Shown here: positions 31,863 to 44,258 of the stretch, piece after piece
Layout of the letters: each line of letters begins with the position of its first letter
Numbering within the stretch: position 1 is the stretch's first letter
Origin: Blasia pusilla
Lineage: Eukaryota > Marchantiophyta > Marchantiopsida > Blasiales
Direction: 5' to 3'
Length of the DNA stretch: 64,000 nt
Assembly (NCBI GenBank): GCA_050084515.1
Contig: CM114274.1
Span: forward strand, 7,564,001-7,628,000
Notes under the pieces: model-generated
Told to the model about the DNA's origin: nothing
Seen by the model: only the letters and a program-made list of their open reading frames with translations
Database searches by the model: none
Translations under genes and position numbers: made by a program

Positions 31863-34800
31863 ATGAGTACCAAAGGCAAAAATGAATCGGGGGATCCCAT
31901 CTTGGAGAAGCTTCGAACTCTTCATGTTGTAGGTTTTTTGAGTAAATCTGATTCTAGTTCTTTGTGGGTTTTCGTTTGTCGAGCATGTTTCATTTGGTTT
32001 GGTATGCTTCTTTGTCCGCCCTTTTCTCCTTGGTTGAAATACATTTAAGATGTACATGGTAGACAGTTTTAGATGTGGGACGGGTGAGGGATACTCATGT
32101 CGTATGAAATAGAAGCTCTCTATCAGAGTTACCGGTAGATCTCTCGCTTTCTTGTGTTCTTCATCCTGCTCGATAAGTGATCTTTTTCTCTTATGTGTCA
32201 GTAAGTAGTTGAAACCAACCAGAAAATACTCATCTTCCAGACAAGTCGTCTCGGAAAAAAAGTGGGAGAATTTTGCTCCGAGTGCATCATACTTATCTAG
32301 TCGGAAAATTCCATTCGAATACCTTTGGGTGTGCTTCGACTTTGTAAAGACAGGTCATAAATCATATGTCTGGAATGTTTCTTGGAAATGCGATCAAATG
32401 TCAGTCTGGGGAATTTGTAAGATGCAGTGCGGAATAGAAAGTTGGGGAGGATGTGTGGGGATGGTTTGTTACTTTGATTAGGAACGCATCATGCTTATGT
32501 GGTGCAAATAACCCCTACATCATAGTAGATAGCATTCGCCACTGCTCAAGATGTCTGTCCTCTTCAGGCCAAGCTTAAGGACGATTGTTTGAACTTAAAG
32601 AACAGCTTCTTCCAACAGTTCTTTCATACATCAGTCATGAAGTTTCTCACATGTATGTTGGATATTTGGTGCAGGTCACACCGATTTTGAAGTTCCAGAC
32701 AAGTGACAGCAGTTTAACAGACTTACTGCTTCGGCGCTCTCCATCACAGTCACCTTCTGGTGAGTAGGGTATGTACCATACGTCCAACTTAAAATGGAAC
32801 ACCAGGAAGACTTTATCCACTTGACTGCAACTTGGACAAAGGGTGACACTTCTCCACTTGGCAAAGTGGAATGGCATATGGAGTACCACTTTGGTATGGG
32901 AAAGCTCAATTCCGGTAGATGGAATGACTGATGAATCTAGCACCATGTCTATTATTGACAATCAAGGTCAAGTTCCATTTCAGGTTTTAAAAAACCCTAA
33001 ACAGTTGGATAATCGATCCAAAATTTCAAGGCCATAGTAGCCGATATGGGTGACATACATGTCATTTACCAGTAGTGGTGGGTCCTCTCCATAACATATT
33101 TGCACCCAAGAGGAGCAGACTAGCTATTACATGTGAAGTAGACAGTATATCTTTGGTTACTGAAAAATTCTGTCTGCCCTTTATGTTTAGCGCTAGTCCC
33201 AGCTGTCACAATTGTGATTGATTCAAGGCATGCGCAATGGGAGCCATGGCTAAGTTCAAATGTCACTGCTAGGGTTTTGGCTCATGTTATGTTTATCAAC
33301 ACGTAGGATTGTATTGTTTCTGGCAGAGGCTTTGGATCCAACTACTACTGCAAAGCTTTTCACACTGTACCAGGAATGGCAGCGCGCCACAGCGGCCAAA
33401 ATAGGCAAAAATCAAGTTTGTCCTCTGTCCCTTTGTTATATACGTTCAACATTTGGGCTGTGTGTTGTATTTTCAACCACATATTTTGTATTACAAAGAC
33501 AGGAGTGATTGGCTGCAGTAGTATGGTCTTCATATCTTAATAACTAGTTTTTGTTCTTGTATTGCAGTAAATTCTTTTGATTAGTCGTGTTCTCTCTTTT
33601 CGTTCACTCAACCCCATCCAATCCATCTTTCCAAATTGTGTAAATTCTTGTTCCTGGCTCTTTTGGATTCCCAGGGAATTTAATTCTCAAGGTAGTAACT
33701 CTGATTAGTAGCTCGTATAAAACGATCATGTGCCCTTGTGAGATCCACAATTTGCAAGGATTCAGTTACTCCACGGCTCAGAATCTCTCTCCCCTTTATG
33801 TAAGTCCCCCCAGATCGATCTCCATATCCTGCCTTCATAAACTAAGGAGGTTCAAAAAAGGTAAGATTGCATACCTTCAGACTTGGATCCCAATAATAAA
33901 TACTGACCACGACTCACCTGTACAATTTTGACCCCTCCCAAAAAGAATTTGAGGAAGCCATTATGAGGGGAATCATCCATTTCTAGAAGTGAATTCTTAA
34001 GGTAGCAACTCTGATTGTTAACTTGCCAAAATTTTCAAGTTCCTTTTGCAAGATCCACATCCTTAGAGGATTCAGTTGCTCCAGGGCTCAGAATCCTCCT
34101 TCCACGAAAACTTCCCCAGAGCAATCTCCACATTCTACTTTCCTGAACCAAGGAAGTTCATAAACTGTACGACTGCATGCCTTCAGAGATAGATCCCAGT
34201 AATATATACAGACCAGAAATCACCTTTGCGATTCTTATCCCTCTGAGAAAGAATTTTGATAAAGTCTTCAGGGCTGGAATCATCCATTCCCAGAAGTTCA
34301 ACTGATCCAGGAGTTTGGTTCAGACCTTATATATCTCAGAGCAAGTAGAGCAAGGGATTTCCTGCTTGATGATGTTGTGACCATCCTTCTACTTCTACCC
34401 GTGCCATTTTCCCTGTCCTCTCAATCAGATGCCAAAGCTGATCAGAATTGAAAGAGAAAACTGGAACTAGTTTTGTAAGGGCTGGTGGGTAAACTGAAAA
34501 TAGACATAATAGTATTATCCAATGGTATTCACACCCAGAGGAATATATAATGCTGGTGTCAGGAAAGTGGACAAGAGGGAATCCCGAAAGCTAGAAAGAC
34601 TGTTGAGGCAAAGCCTAATAGATAGAACACCGAAGGACAAAGCCTTCAATTCCTGCTTTGGTATAACAGCAGTCCTGATTATAGTATTGACATGGACATA
34701 ATCTGTATGAGGTTGTAACTTCATATCCCCAACAGCTACTGGACCTAGCTACCTTGACTTAACACACTACGCCAAAGGCAATGATTTCTGTTGTCATTCT

Positions 34801-36457
34801 ACAGCTTTCCTATTGTCTAGAAGAGTGTGTGTTCGATCGTAAGTTGTGGGGTTGTGTCATCCAATTTTTTTATGCCTTCAGGATGCTGTAAATTTGTGCA
34901 CTAGATTGTTGATGTAACAATGAGATGGTGTGCTGAAAAGTTGGCCTCTCTCACATTTGTCCACTCCAATCTACAAGACTCGAAGAAGATTGGATATTTA
35001 TTTTTAATGATTTTCATATGCAGTTTCGATCATGTAGTTACTTTATCTATGCTGGTTTCCTCACATTTCTTGACCTAGATAAAGTAACTACATGATCGAA
35101 ACTTATCTATGATGTCATGATCAGATCTCTCTATGGGGATTGAAAGTTTTGAGTATTTGGATAGCTTTCACCCAGTTAGTAACATGAGTTTCTGCACAGC
35201 ATAACAGAACTATTCGGATGCATTGTTTCTCAACATTAGCAACAAGTGGCATGATCTCACAACTATGAGATAGGTGGTGTGGTTATTTGTATGATATCAG
35301 TGCAGGTTCTTTGATTGTTCCAGCTCACCATTTCTATCACTCTCTGATATATTGCATCGGAAGGTGTTGTGTGTGAATCCACACAAATACAACCTCTCTC
35401 TGAATTTTTGGGTAGTGGCGAGACTCAATATAGCTGTAATTATTTGCCTGTATTTATCCTGTAGACCATTGTTCACCAGCCGTATTTCAAAAATTTCCTA
35501 AAGAGACTCAACAGCACTTGCAGAATGTGGTCAGACCTCTTGATTATGTCGTATCGAACTCCACCCCTGAGTACAATGAAATGCCGAAACACCTATCAAT
35601 GGATGATAGCATTGAATAATTGTTGTGAGGCATAAAGTGAAAATCAGAGGTAGGAGGATGGCATAGGTCAAATGTGTGAAGGTGCCATCTTGATGTGGCT
35701 GCAGCAGAATCTAGGTCACTTTCTCTTTTGGAAGTGATGGAGGTCCTAGCCTTAGAGGTGCCAAATCAAACTCATCTTTCTTGCTGCAGGAGGAGTTGGG
35801 ACACAAAATTATTGGTGTGGAGGAGCTCTCCAAGAAGCTACTGCAGCGGTTGAATTACGCAGGTCGTGTAATGGAGTCTAGCACTGCTCATCTGAAGGCT
35901 GGTAATGGGCTGCCCACCATTTAAACGTTGTGTGTTTCCTAGTCTTACTACACCCTGCAACCACACATCTTGTATCTGTACGGGGCGAAGCCTCCTTAAA
36001 ATGCTGGCTGTTATCTTTGCCATCAATGTTCTGCTCGAAGTAGGGGTGCCGTCAAGAAGAATCCAGTCATCATTTCAATGTCTTTACGGTTAAAGGTTGC
36101 CAGTACATCAGTTGCTGACCTATGAAGTTGGATTGACAGCCCAGTCTAGCATCAGTGATGGTCAAACAGGAGAAGATAGCATACAGCAAATTGCCGTATA
36201 TCTGACTGACCTACTGGGCCTGGTGGACAGTGCATTCGCTGCAGGCCGAAGTCGCGGAGATGAAGCTGAGTCTGACGGAAACAATACAAAATTATGAGAA
36301 CCTCTGCCAAAAGGTTGAAACCCTTGGTTTGCATAAGAAGAACATCAAACCAATGTCAATAAGTACGCAATTACATTATGGGGCACAAGATCTACACGTC
36401 AAACCACTGACAACCCTTCCAGAACTCACCGTAGAAGTTACACAAGAAGATTCTTAA
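31863..36457 (+). CDS. Small coiled-coil protein, 5 exons (plant-conserved type?)
   Basis: Coding exons are 31863-31928, 32675-32759, 33327-33415, 35790-35901 and 36231-36457. Junctions are GT/AG, phases agree, and the product is 192 residues. The start is the ATG 18 bases after the 5' acceptor at 31844. Features: an N-terminal DPILEKLRTLHV, a Ser-rich TSDSSLTDLLLRR segment, a helical FTLYQEWQRATAAKI region, then a long heptad-like stretch (EELSKKLLQRLNY; LQAEVAEMKLSLTETIQNYE) and a less ordered tail. I cannot name the protein with confidence. It reminds me of a short plant-conserved coiled-coil family sometimes labelled spindle/kinetochore-associated, from memory and unverified. The clean splicing argues for a real host gene. 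Confidence 0.7.
35023..35102. repeat. Perfect 26-bp inverted repeat in intron 3
   Basis: 35023-35048 and 35077-35102 are exact reverse complements with a 28-base loop. It lies in the long intron (33416-35789) of the coiled-coil gene. No transposon-like terminal sequence is visible. Confidence 0.95.
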
Positions 36458-37734
36458 AAGCCTTGTTTATATTCTGCCTCAACCTCCTCGATTATGTCCT
36501 TTGTAAAGTCCACCTCTTTGGTATAATCACACAGAACCTACCCCCACAACCCTCACGACATCAAATCTTACGCTTGGAGAAATAACGCTAGCAATATTTC
36601 TTGTCCCTAAGCAGGGTGGAGCTTGTACGTCTTTGGCTGAAGTGGCCACACGAGATTCTACTCATCGTGATTCTTAGCTCAAAAGTGGACACTCTCCTTG
36701 GCACGGTTTGGACTTTTCAATGTATGCTTTCATTTACTGAAAATATTCTATTGCCCAAGCCAGGATGATCTGTATCTGCAGCATAGACTCAATAGTAGTG
36801 TCCATTTCTGACGGGAGGTCCCGCGTTCTCCAAGTTACAATCGTCTCCCCCTGTCCTACAGACTCCTGCTGAGCGTCCACAGTTCTCCAATAACCTCCCC
36901 CCCCTTTGGAAAAAGAGGGTCGGGCTCAGAACAGCAGGGGTGACAGTACAGTCCTCAGTCACCCCTGCTGTTCTGAGGACTGTACTGTCAGGAGTCATAT
37001 CACTGATTGTGAAGTTTATTGCGCGCCTTCCTTCGAACTCTTCCGAGCTCCAGAGGCGTCCTCTAACACACCCATGACGGATCGTTTGCCATCCAAAACC
37101 CCCGTCTTTGCACATGCGTGCTTGCTCTCTCGGCGAATGCACGGGACCCTCCGTCGGCGTCCTGACTCCTCACCTCTGCCTGACGTGCATCCCTCCTGTG
37201 ACTCCTGTCTGTGTCAGCAACATCTGCCAAACCGTCAGCTTTGCCTACAATCTTTATCCTATCTATAACGTTCGTGCGCTGGTCCGCGGGCCAGGGAATT
37301 CTTTTACGCTCGCTACAGCTTCACCGGATGTCGGTCCTCTCTCCTCCCCGACCTCCAGGCGGATCAGGCGGCAGGCCTGGCTCACCGGCGGCCGGCCATT
37401 TCTACTCGTAGGCCCGGAGTTGCGGACCGCGAGTGACCAGGTCGACGCTCTAGCGCTGGCTGCCTCTGCTTACGTATGAGCGCCTTCTATGCTTCCGTCG
37501 GCATGCCGTCATCGCCCGCGTTCCTGCGCTAATCCCCTGTGATCCATTTCTGGAGTTTCTGCGATAGCGCGGAGGGACTCGCGGACGTTCGCAATGATCA
37601 TCGTCGTACAGGGAAGGAATCGGTTGATTCGGTTGCCCGGGTTCCGTCTCCACATAACCCCCAGATCATAACGGAAATCGCGGGTCGTAGGCTCGTAGAG
37701 TCGTAGGTGCGGGTCAAACACGGTAGCAATCATT
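36458..37734. other. Region without a recognised gene
   Basis: The first part should hold the 3' UTR of the coiled-coil gene. From about 36900 the sequence becomes GC-rich and open in several frames on both strands (for example + 36906-37268 and 37108-37479), with no family likeness. It contains the compound palindrome at 36925-36990. Confidence 0.35.
36925..36990. repeat. Compound overlapping palindrome
   Basis: 36925-36944 is the exact reverse complement of 36958-36977 (20 bp). A second pair, 36941-36958 and 36973-36990 (18 bp), overlaps it. The two hairpins exclude each other because they share bases. Confidence 0.95.
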
Positions 37735-38143
37735 AGCAGCAGCAGTAGCAGCAGCAGCTCGGCAAATTTGTGGCCACAGGATCGAGATGGAGGATGCAGC
37801 GGCAGTCTCGAGCGATGATGAGGGAAGTGGAGAGGGGAGGAACAGGCGAAGCAGCGAGCGATTCCGGAATCGGAGCTGTTGGAACGACGCTCTTCTCGAG
37901 GCAGTCGTCGATGAGGCGGTGGTTGCCGTGCAAGCACTGCATCGCAAGGGTCTGTGGACGATTACAGTAATAAGAAAATACATCACAACAAGCATTTTGA
38001 CCGATGAGCGCACCTCGACGCAGGGAGAGAGGGGTGACGGTTGGAGGAAGCGTAGATTGGTTCCTGATAAAGTTTTCGCGGATTCGAGAGCGCCGGGACA
38101 ACAACATTCCCAATCAATCAATCAAGAACGGCTTCGGGCCTGA
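37735..38143 (+). CDS. Possible first exon of an unrecognised gene (37787 start)
   Basis: An AGC-repeat (about 37735-37757) precedes an ATG at 37787 that opens a 118-residue frame. Its first half is acidic then basic (MEDAAAVSSDDEGSGEG) and continues NDALLEAVVDEAVVAVQALH, a plausible helix. The second half looks less protein-like, so a splice donor may lie after about residue 55. A - strand frame (37733-38113) overlaps the whole, and I prefer the + strand on composition only. No family is recognised. Confidence 0.25.
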
Positions 38144-39947
38144 CCATCCGCAAGATTGATTGACTTGTTCCGCCGAGATGCGACTGCGTACGCTTTCAGA
38201 CGGTATCCGGTGGACTACGCGATCCACCATAGCTCTGTAGTCCGCTAGTGCCGGTCTGCATGGCTCTGCTGTGAGTGCAGCGGAGCGTTACTTTGTTTCA
38301 TAGCATCCCTATCGTTGTGCAAGCGCCTTTCACAGGGCCGCGAGGACGGTGCTTTGAGGTCGCGGCGGTTCGTTGACATATGCATTTCCTGTTGACATAT
38401 GCATTTAGTATTGCCTATCTTCATTTTTTATTTGGATTCCGCATCGGTCAGCGCGCGTGCTGTTGGATGCTTTGTTTATCAAAGGTGTGATGAGACTGAT
38501 GACGGGCGAGAGGAAATTAGGGCTGTGGGAAAAGTACAAGGAGAAAGCCCGTACTTGGGCGAGGAGAGAACTTAGAACTTAGAAAAGCCCTCTAAGAACA
38601 GAGCCTACGTTCTCCGAGAACAGGATTCTCCAATCTGACTGAGATTGGGTAATTATAGAAATAATATCAAAGAATCTTAGGAAGGAATTTAGAATGATTA
38701 TATAAACAGAAGTTTACTTTCTTTGGTTGGAGCTCCGTACGCTTCTAATTGCGCACACTTAACCTCGAGCGACGATTGCGCCACTACAGAAGTAGGGTCA
38801 AAGAATCTTCAGAAAATAGAATGATTCATGGAAATAGAAATCCTCTCTCTCTCGAAAGTGGAAGTTACATTCTTACCAAACAAAGAGATCGCAATTACAG
38901 AAGTGCTTCTTCGGAAACTAACTAGAATCATTGTAGAAATAGAATATCTCTTTCTGTTTGTCTGTGGAGTTTGCTTTCTGTTCCTCATGGTTCCCATAGA
39001 ACACGCTAAACCTCCAGCGACTACCTTGGACAAAAAAGCTAGCGTAATTACATACAGTAGCGTAAGAGAATCTTCAGAAAATAGAATGATTGATAGAGAT
39101 AGAAAATCTCTCTCTCGAAAGTGGACGAAACAAAACATTCTTCGCAAACTTAGGAGAGATTGCAATCACAGAAATAATGTCAAAGAATCTCAAGAAAATT
39201 AAAAAACAAAACCGAACTCTCTCTTTTCCTCTCTGGAGATTCCATTCACATAAATAGAACTATGCTAATCCTCCATCGACTGCAGTAGAGTTCATTGGTA
39301 GCGCATCCCTAATTCTACACGACGCCAACCGACATTCGCATGGATCGTCCTGATCAGCACAGCTTTTTCCTCAAATGGCACGCCTTCTCCATCCACGAAG
39401 TGCGCGTAGGGTTCCGGCTATGGAGAGATCCTCAGATCCGCACGCCCATTCCAAATTTCCAAGGTGCGGCCAAAAACCGGCGGTTCTTCCTAACAACATT
39501 TCCGAGGATGGCCGATTCAGTCAAAGTCAGGAGCGAATCGCAAACTTCCGGATTTCTTTCCGCACTGCGAATTTGGACGAATTTGCAGAGTGTCGCAACT
39601 AAATTCTGCGGTGCCAAAGCTTGTCCCTTTCAATTCGAGCTACGACAAGATCAAGAAGGAACAAGGAAGAGGACCCTCCGGAGATGCGGCCGGAGCTCGT
39701 AAGGAGCAAGATTCCGCGAAACTGGGACACGAAAGAATGAAGTAAAAGAGGCTTCAATAACAGCATTTTTTCTCGCTTTTTGAGTCCCCTCACTTTCCAT
39801 CCCTTCTTTCTACGCGGTTGAGCTGTGGAGAATCGGAGATACGTCGGCTACACGAGAAAATGTGCAAAAGAAATTTAAGTCCTTCGTTCAAGGTCTAGTG
39901 GCATCGGTGTGGCGTCCATTCTATCCCACGCCTCAAATATACAAATA
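38144..39947. other. Region with dispersed AT-rich repeats, no supported gene
   Basis: The segment AGAATCTTCAGAAAATAGAA...CTCTCTCTCGAAAGTGGA occurs at about 38806-38870 and again at about 39068-39124, with related pieces near 38665 and 39180. A + strand ORF (39340-39702) is open for 120 codons in a GC-richer patch but shows no family likeness. Confidence 0.4.
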
Positions 39948-40090
39948 CTAGTGTATTTCCCGTGCTATGAAGAGTGAGAGATCACATATCTCTTATGCCT
40001 AAATTCATTCATGCCCATTATTAAAGGAGGTAAAAATGTCCCATGCCGGATGAAGGGTTTTCAAATCCCATCCTTTTTAATTAATATAAA
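39948..40090 (-). mobile_element. Mini-Helitron relic (~143 bp)
   Basis: On the - strand it ends AGCACGGGAAATACACTAG at 39948, followed by T. The 5' end near 40090 reads TTTATATTAATTAAAAAGG, a mutated form of the TCTATATTATTAGAAGAGG start seen at 3586. It lies next to the truncated copia LTR. Confidence 0.45.
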
Positions 40091-40120
40091 TATAATAACA
40101 AATTTCGACGTAGGCAGAGT

Positions 40121-40667
40121 TACACACACACAACGGAGAACAAAATTTGTAATAAGAGAATGAGTGGAGGCTGGTCCCGTTCTCAATTATATAGGGTATG
40201 TACAAGCAACCCTAACCCTAATCTTAACCATTTAGCCTAACTAACCCTAGTTAAGCCAATCGTGCTTACTGACTAACCAACTTTGTGTGGGTACCAAATA
40301 TAGCAGTTAAGGTTTCTCATGAGCTTGTCTGTAACTCAATCTTTAATAATTATGTCTACCTACATCAGACAGCGCCGAAAATATTGGACGCGACGACGGG
40401 ACACACTATTCTGCGAGTGTGAGAGATTTTACCTTTAGGAGTCCTTATTTTAGAGGGTCGTGATGGTACAATTTGGAAAGATCATGTGCGTAACTATGCG
40501 CCATGTCATCTTCCAAACGTAGATGGGAGGATTGATCCAAGCTTGGCAGTTGTTCCTGCAGGCTTGAGATACATGTTGTGTGGATCTGCTAGAGGCGCAG
40601 CCATGATGCTAGTTTGTGATGGGTGTTCAAGTGTCTCATCAGCTTGACTGTAACTCAATCTTCAATA
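40121..40667 (-). repeat. 3' LTR of copia F, interrupted
   Basis: 40121-40346 and 40634-40667 match the 5' LTR at 44662-44967. The far end (on the plus strand, left of 40121) has been lost. About 32 bp of LTR (40315-40346) are repeated at 40634-40666 around the insert. Confidence 0.85.
40347..40633 (+). pseudogene. Integrase-tail/PHD fragment of a DNMT-gypsy element inside copia LTR
   Basis: The + strand reads, with one frameshift, the integrase tail (LILEGRDGTIWKDHVRNYAP), then VDGRIDPSL and the start of the PHD finger (YMLCGSARGAA, VCDGCS). It stops before the WHxxC part. It is closest to element C (CGSARGAA is shared), not A or B. Its orientation is opposite to all other copies in the window. 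Confidence 0.88.
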
Positions 40668-42212
40668 TTCCCCCTCAAGCTCATATCGATATCTCTAAGG
40701 CCTAAATCCTTTCTAAACATCTCAAACTTATCTCTAGATATATCTGTAGCTATATACACAAGATCAATTTTTTCTACAAGCACTTTCTCTCTGATAGAAT
40801 GATAGTACACCTCAACATGCTTTGTATGAGCATGAAACACATGGTTATTAGCAAGCTTAATGCTACTAATATTGTCTGCATATATTACACTAGGTCCTAA
40901 GTTACTAATACCAATCTCAACAAGTAATCGATGAAGCCACATCGCCTCACATGTTGCATTGGTTGCTCCTCTGTACTCAGCCTCTGTTGAAGATAAAGCA
41001 ACTGTAGGTTGCTTCTTTGAAGCCCAACTTATAGCTACACTTCCCAAAGTAAATGAATAACCAGATGTGGAGTGTCGATCAGACACGCTTCCTGCTCAAT
41101 CAACATCTGTGAATCCCTGTAATTGAAAACTCGAAGAAGGTTCAAATTGAAGCCCGAATTGAATAGAGAATTGCACATACCGCATAATCCTCCTCAGAGC
41201 ATCAAGGTGAGGTTTTTGAGGTGCTTGCATAAACTGGCTCACTAGGCCAACAACATAGCTCAAATCTGGTCTACTTATAGTTAGATAGATCAAACTTCCA
41301 ACCACGTGCTTGTACATATTAGAATCTGCAAGCAGCTCTCCTTCATCCACTCTTAGCTTCACACTCTGGTCCAACGGTGTAGAGATTGGCTTACAAGCCG
41401 TCATACCATATTTTGAAAGCATATGAAGAGCATATTATTGTTGTAGTAACCACATGCTCTCTCCAACCTTGATAAACCCAATACCAAGGAAGTACTTGAG
41501 TTCTCCCAAGTCCTTCATATCAAATTCTGCTTGTAACTTAAGCTTGACTTGTTGTACCATTTCTTCAGTACTCCCAATAATCAAGAGATCGTAAACATAC
41601 AACACAATGAGAATTGTATGATCTTGTCCTCTCAAGACATATAACGAGGAGTCAGAATCACATACCCTAAAACCCACCTCTAGTAGGACGTATGTAATCT
41701 TGCCATACCAAGCTCTTGGAGCTTGTTTGAAGAAGAAAGCTCTATAGAGCTTTCTTCAACTTGCATACGCGAAATGGAAACTTGGGATGCTCGTATCCAG
41801 GTGGTTGAGTAATATATATCTCCTCGTATAGATCTCCATTCAAGAAGGTATTCTTGACGTCCATGTGATGTAATCTCCACTTCTTACTTAGTGCAACTAC
41901 AACCACTGTTCTCGTAGTCGCCATCTTTACAACAGGGCTAAATGTTTCCTCATAATCGATACCATATTGTTGTGCATAGCCCTTAGCCACCAATCTGGCT
42001 TTGTATTTGTTAATTATACCATCTTGATTGCGCTTGATTCTATAAACCCATTTGCAAGAAATAGCTTCTTTACCGGAAGGTATATGAACCAGCTCCCATG
42101 TTTGTTGATGTCTTAATGCAGCAAGCTCTTCCTCCATAGCTTCAATCCATTCGGCTTTACTCGCAACTTCTTCAAAATAACTTGGCTCCTGCTCTTGAAG
42201 AGTAGTCATCAT
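40655..42212 (-). pseudogene. Copia F reverse transcriptase and RNase H
   Basis: The RT starts near 42212 with the copia block EWIEAMEEELAALRHQQTWE, then CKWVYRIKRNQDG and the YAQQYGIDYEETFSPVVK signature. DVKNTFLNGDLYEEIYITQP carries the first Asp region. VLYVYDLLIIG (frame 41677-41435) replaces the usual YVDDLL, so one catalytic Asp is changed to Tyr. FLGI, the SRPDLSYVVG region and the RNase H ([20 protein letters not shown]) complete it. Frame breaks lie near 41740, 41430 and 41090. Confidence 0.92.
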
Positions 42213-43361
42213 ATATGCATGATGTGTCGCAAGGAAACCTTCATTTATGAATCTATGAACTAGATGTGTAACTCTACTTGATCTCTGAAGTTGTTATTCA
42301 GAGGTAGATGCCTCTGACATTTACTCCAGCTCTGACTAGTGTCAACAGATTGAATATATACTCTTCTCGTCCATGGACTCATAGATTTAACTAATGAATC
42401 TACGACCTCTCCTAATCCTGCACTAGTACTTGGGGAAGTTAAAGACAATGTCTATTGGTTTATAATCATGTTCTCCCCCTCAACAGACAAGTTTAGAGAT
42501 GGAATAGGCTCAGATGGAGCATACCATGACTTTAGCTCATCAAAGACAACATCCTGACTAATAATAAGCTGCCTAGAGGATGGAATGTAGCACTTATACC
42601 CCTTAGTTCCATCAGCATAACCAATGAAGATACATCTTTCAGACTTGGGGTCTAATTTCTGACGTCTCTCAGAAGGAACCTGAGCATAATAAATACAACC
42701 AAATACTTTCAAGAAGGAAAAATCAAGTTTACTTCCTGTGAAGACTTTGAATGGAGTTTTATTATGAGCTCATGCTGTTGGAGTTCGGTTGATTAAGAAG
42801 ACTGCACATACTACAACCTTTGCCCAATAGACCTTAGGCATGTTCTTCTCATTCAACATAGCTCGTGTCGGTTCAGCAATATGTCGATTCTTCCTCTCAG
42901 CCATTCCATTTTATTGTGGAGTGTAACGACAAGTCACTTGATCTTGGATGCCATTCTGACATAAAAAGTCATCAAACTCTGTTGAAGGATACTCTCCTCC
43001 TCCATCACAACGCAATTTCAAAATGTGTTGTCTAGTCTGCTTCTCTACTAGAACTCTGAATGTTTGGAACACTGAGAATATCTCTGACTTGGCTTTCAGA
43101 AAGTATACCCATATATACCTAAAGAAATCATCAATAAATGAAACAAAGTATTGGCAATCACTAAGGCTATGTTGTGATGTTGTCCATACATCACTGTGGA
43201 TCAACTCCAATATCTTGGATGCTCTTCTACCTTGCTTTGGAAAAGGAAATCTAGCTTATTTTCCAAATAGGCAAGCACGACATACCTCTAATGTAGCAGA
43301 ACTTGCTAATTTAGGGATTCCTATTACTATATTAGATGATGAAAGACTCTATAATCTTTGA
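42213..43361 (-). pseudogene. Copia F integrase
   Basis: MELIHSDVWTTS and YFVSFIDDFFRYIWVYFLK (frame 43210-42911) carry the first two core positions, with FRVLVEKQT and LRCDGGGEY following. It continues after a break with FGCIYYAQVPSERRQKLDPK and FIGYADGTKGYKCY (42712-42452), the conserved C-terminal block of copia integrases. The region between (42910-42715) is broken. The N-terminal zinc region is poorly preserved. Confidence 0.88.
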
Positions 43362-43365
43362 AGAT

Positions 43366-44207
43366 TCATATGTCCAATTCTTTTATGTCATTTAGATGTG
43401 TGACTTGTTGGCCGATTTGACCATATATTGCTCTTTGAATCTCAGGCATAGAAAGACCTAATTTGAATATTATGCCAGATCTAGTTCCTTTGGCTATCGT
43501 AGTCTCGTCATCCATTATTTCAATGAAATAATCATCTGCGTTAAACTTCACTTGATAACCCTGTTCTACTATCTGTCCTATAGAGATCAAGTTTCTTGCA
43601 ATGGTAGGAACATAGAGAACATTTCCAACAGCACAAAGACCATCAAATGCTATTGGAACTTTAACAATATGTGTTATATGATGTTGAGTGTCATCTCCTG
43701 TGAGCAAAATTGCAAGATCTTTCATCGGCTCCAAACTACTTAACTATTTAGCTTGTGAGATCATGTGATTTGATGCACCAGAGTCAATGTACCAAACTAC
43801 TGTCGAGTCTTTCTTGACCGTTGCTCCCATATGATGAGTCATGACCAAGAGATGCTCTGTTCGTGAATGTTGTTGTTCTTGGTACTGTTCTTGGTGTTGT
43901 TGCTCCACATAGTTTTATTGTTGTAAGGCTCATGTTCTCATATCTGCCTTCTTCTTGAAGCAAAACTTTGCATAATGATCCTTTATCCCACAATAATTGC
44001 AAGATCCAGGGACCCTCTACTGCTGACATCGACCCTAACGGTTTCCACCATCACCACCTTATAATTGTGTGTGGCAATGGTTTGTAGTTGATTGTGCGAC
44101 ATTATATTGAGTGCCTCTTCCTCCATATGCTTGATATCCACCACAACCACCAAAGTTTCTGCCACGATCCGTGCCTCTGTTTGATCCATAACTTGCAAAT
44201 AGCGCAC
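43366..44207 (-). pseudogene. Copia F Gag-protease region
   Basis: The frame 43734-43366 holds the protease C-terminal part (LYVPTIARNLISIGQIVEQG). Upstream, the frame fragments 44029-43784 and 44207-43983 hold the Gag CCHC area and the Gly-rich tail. The DSGAS protease motif sits in the gap near 43760-43790, where the plus strand 'gatgcaccagagtc' is kept. Confidence 0.85.
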
Positions 44208-44223
44208 TCTCTTGGAGACTAGA

Positions 44224-44258
44224 CGAGCTACCGCTGCCTACTAAGCAGCGGTAGCTCG
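44224..44258. repeat. 14-bp perfect hairpin at a break in copia F Gag
   Basis: 44224-44237 and 44245-44258 are reverse complements with a 7-base loop. In copia G the left arm (46165-46180) is followed by normal Gag sequence, so the right arm in F is an inverted duplication at a rearrangement point. Confidence 0.9.
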
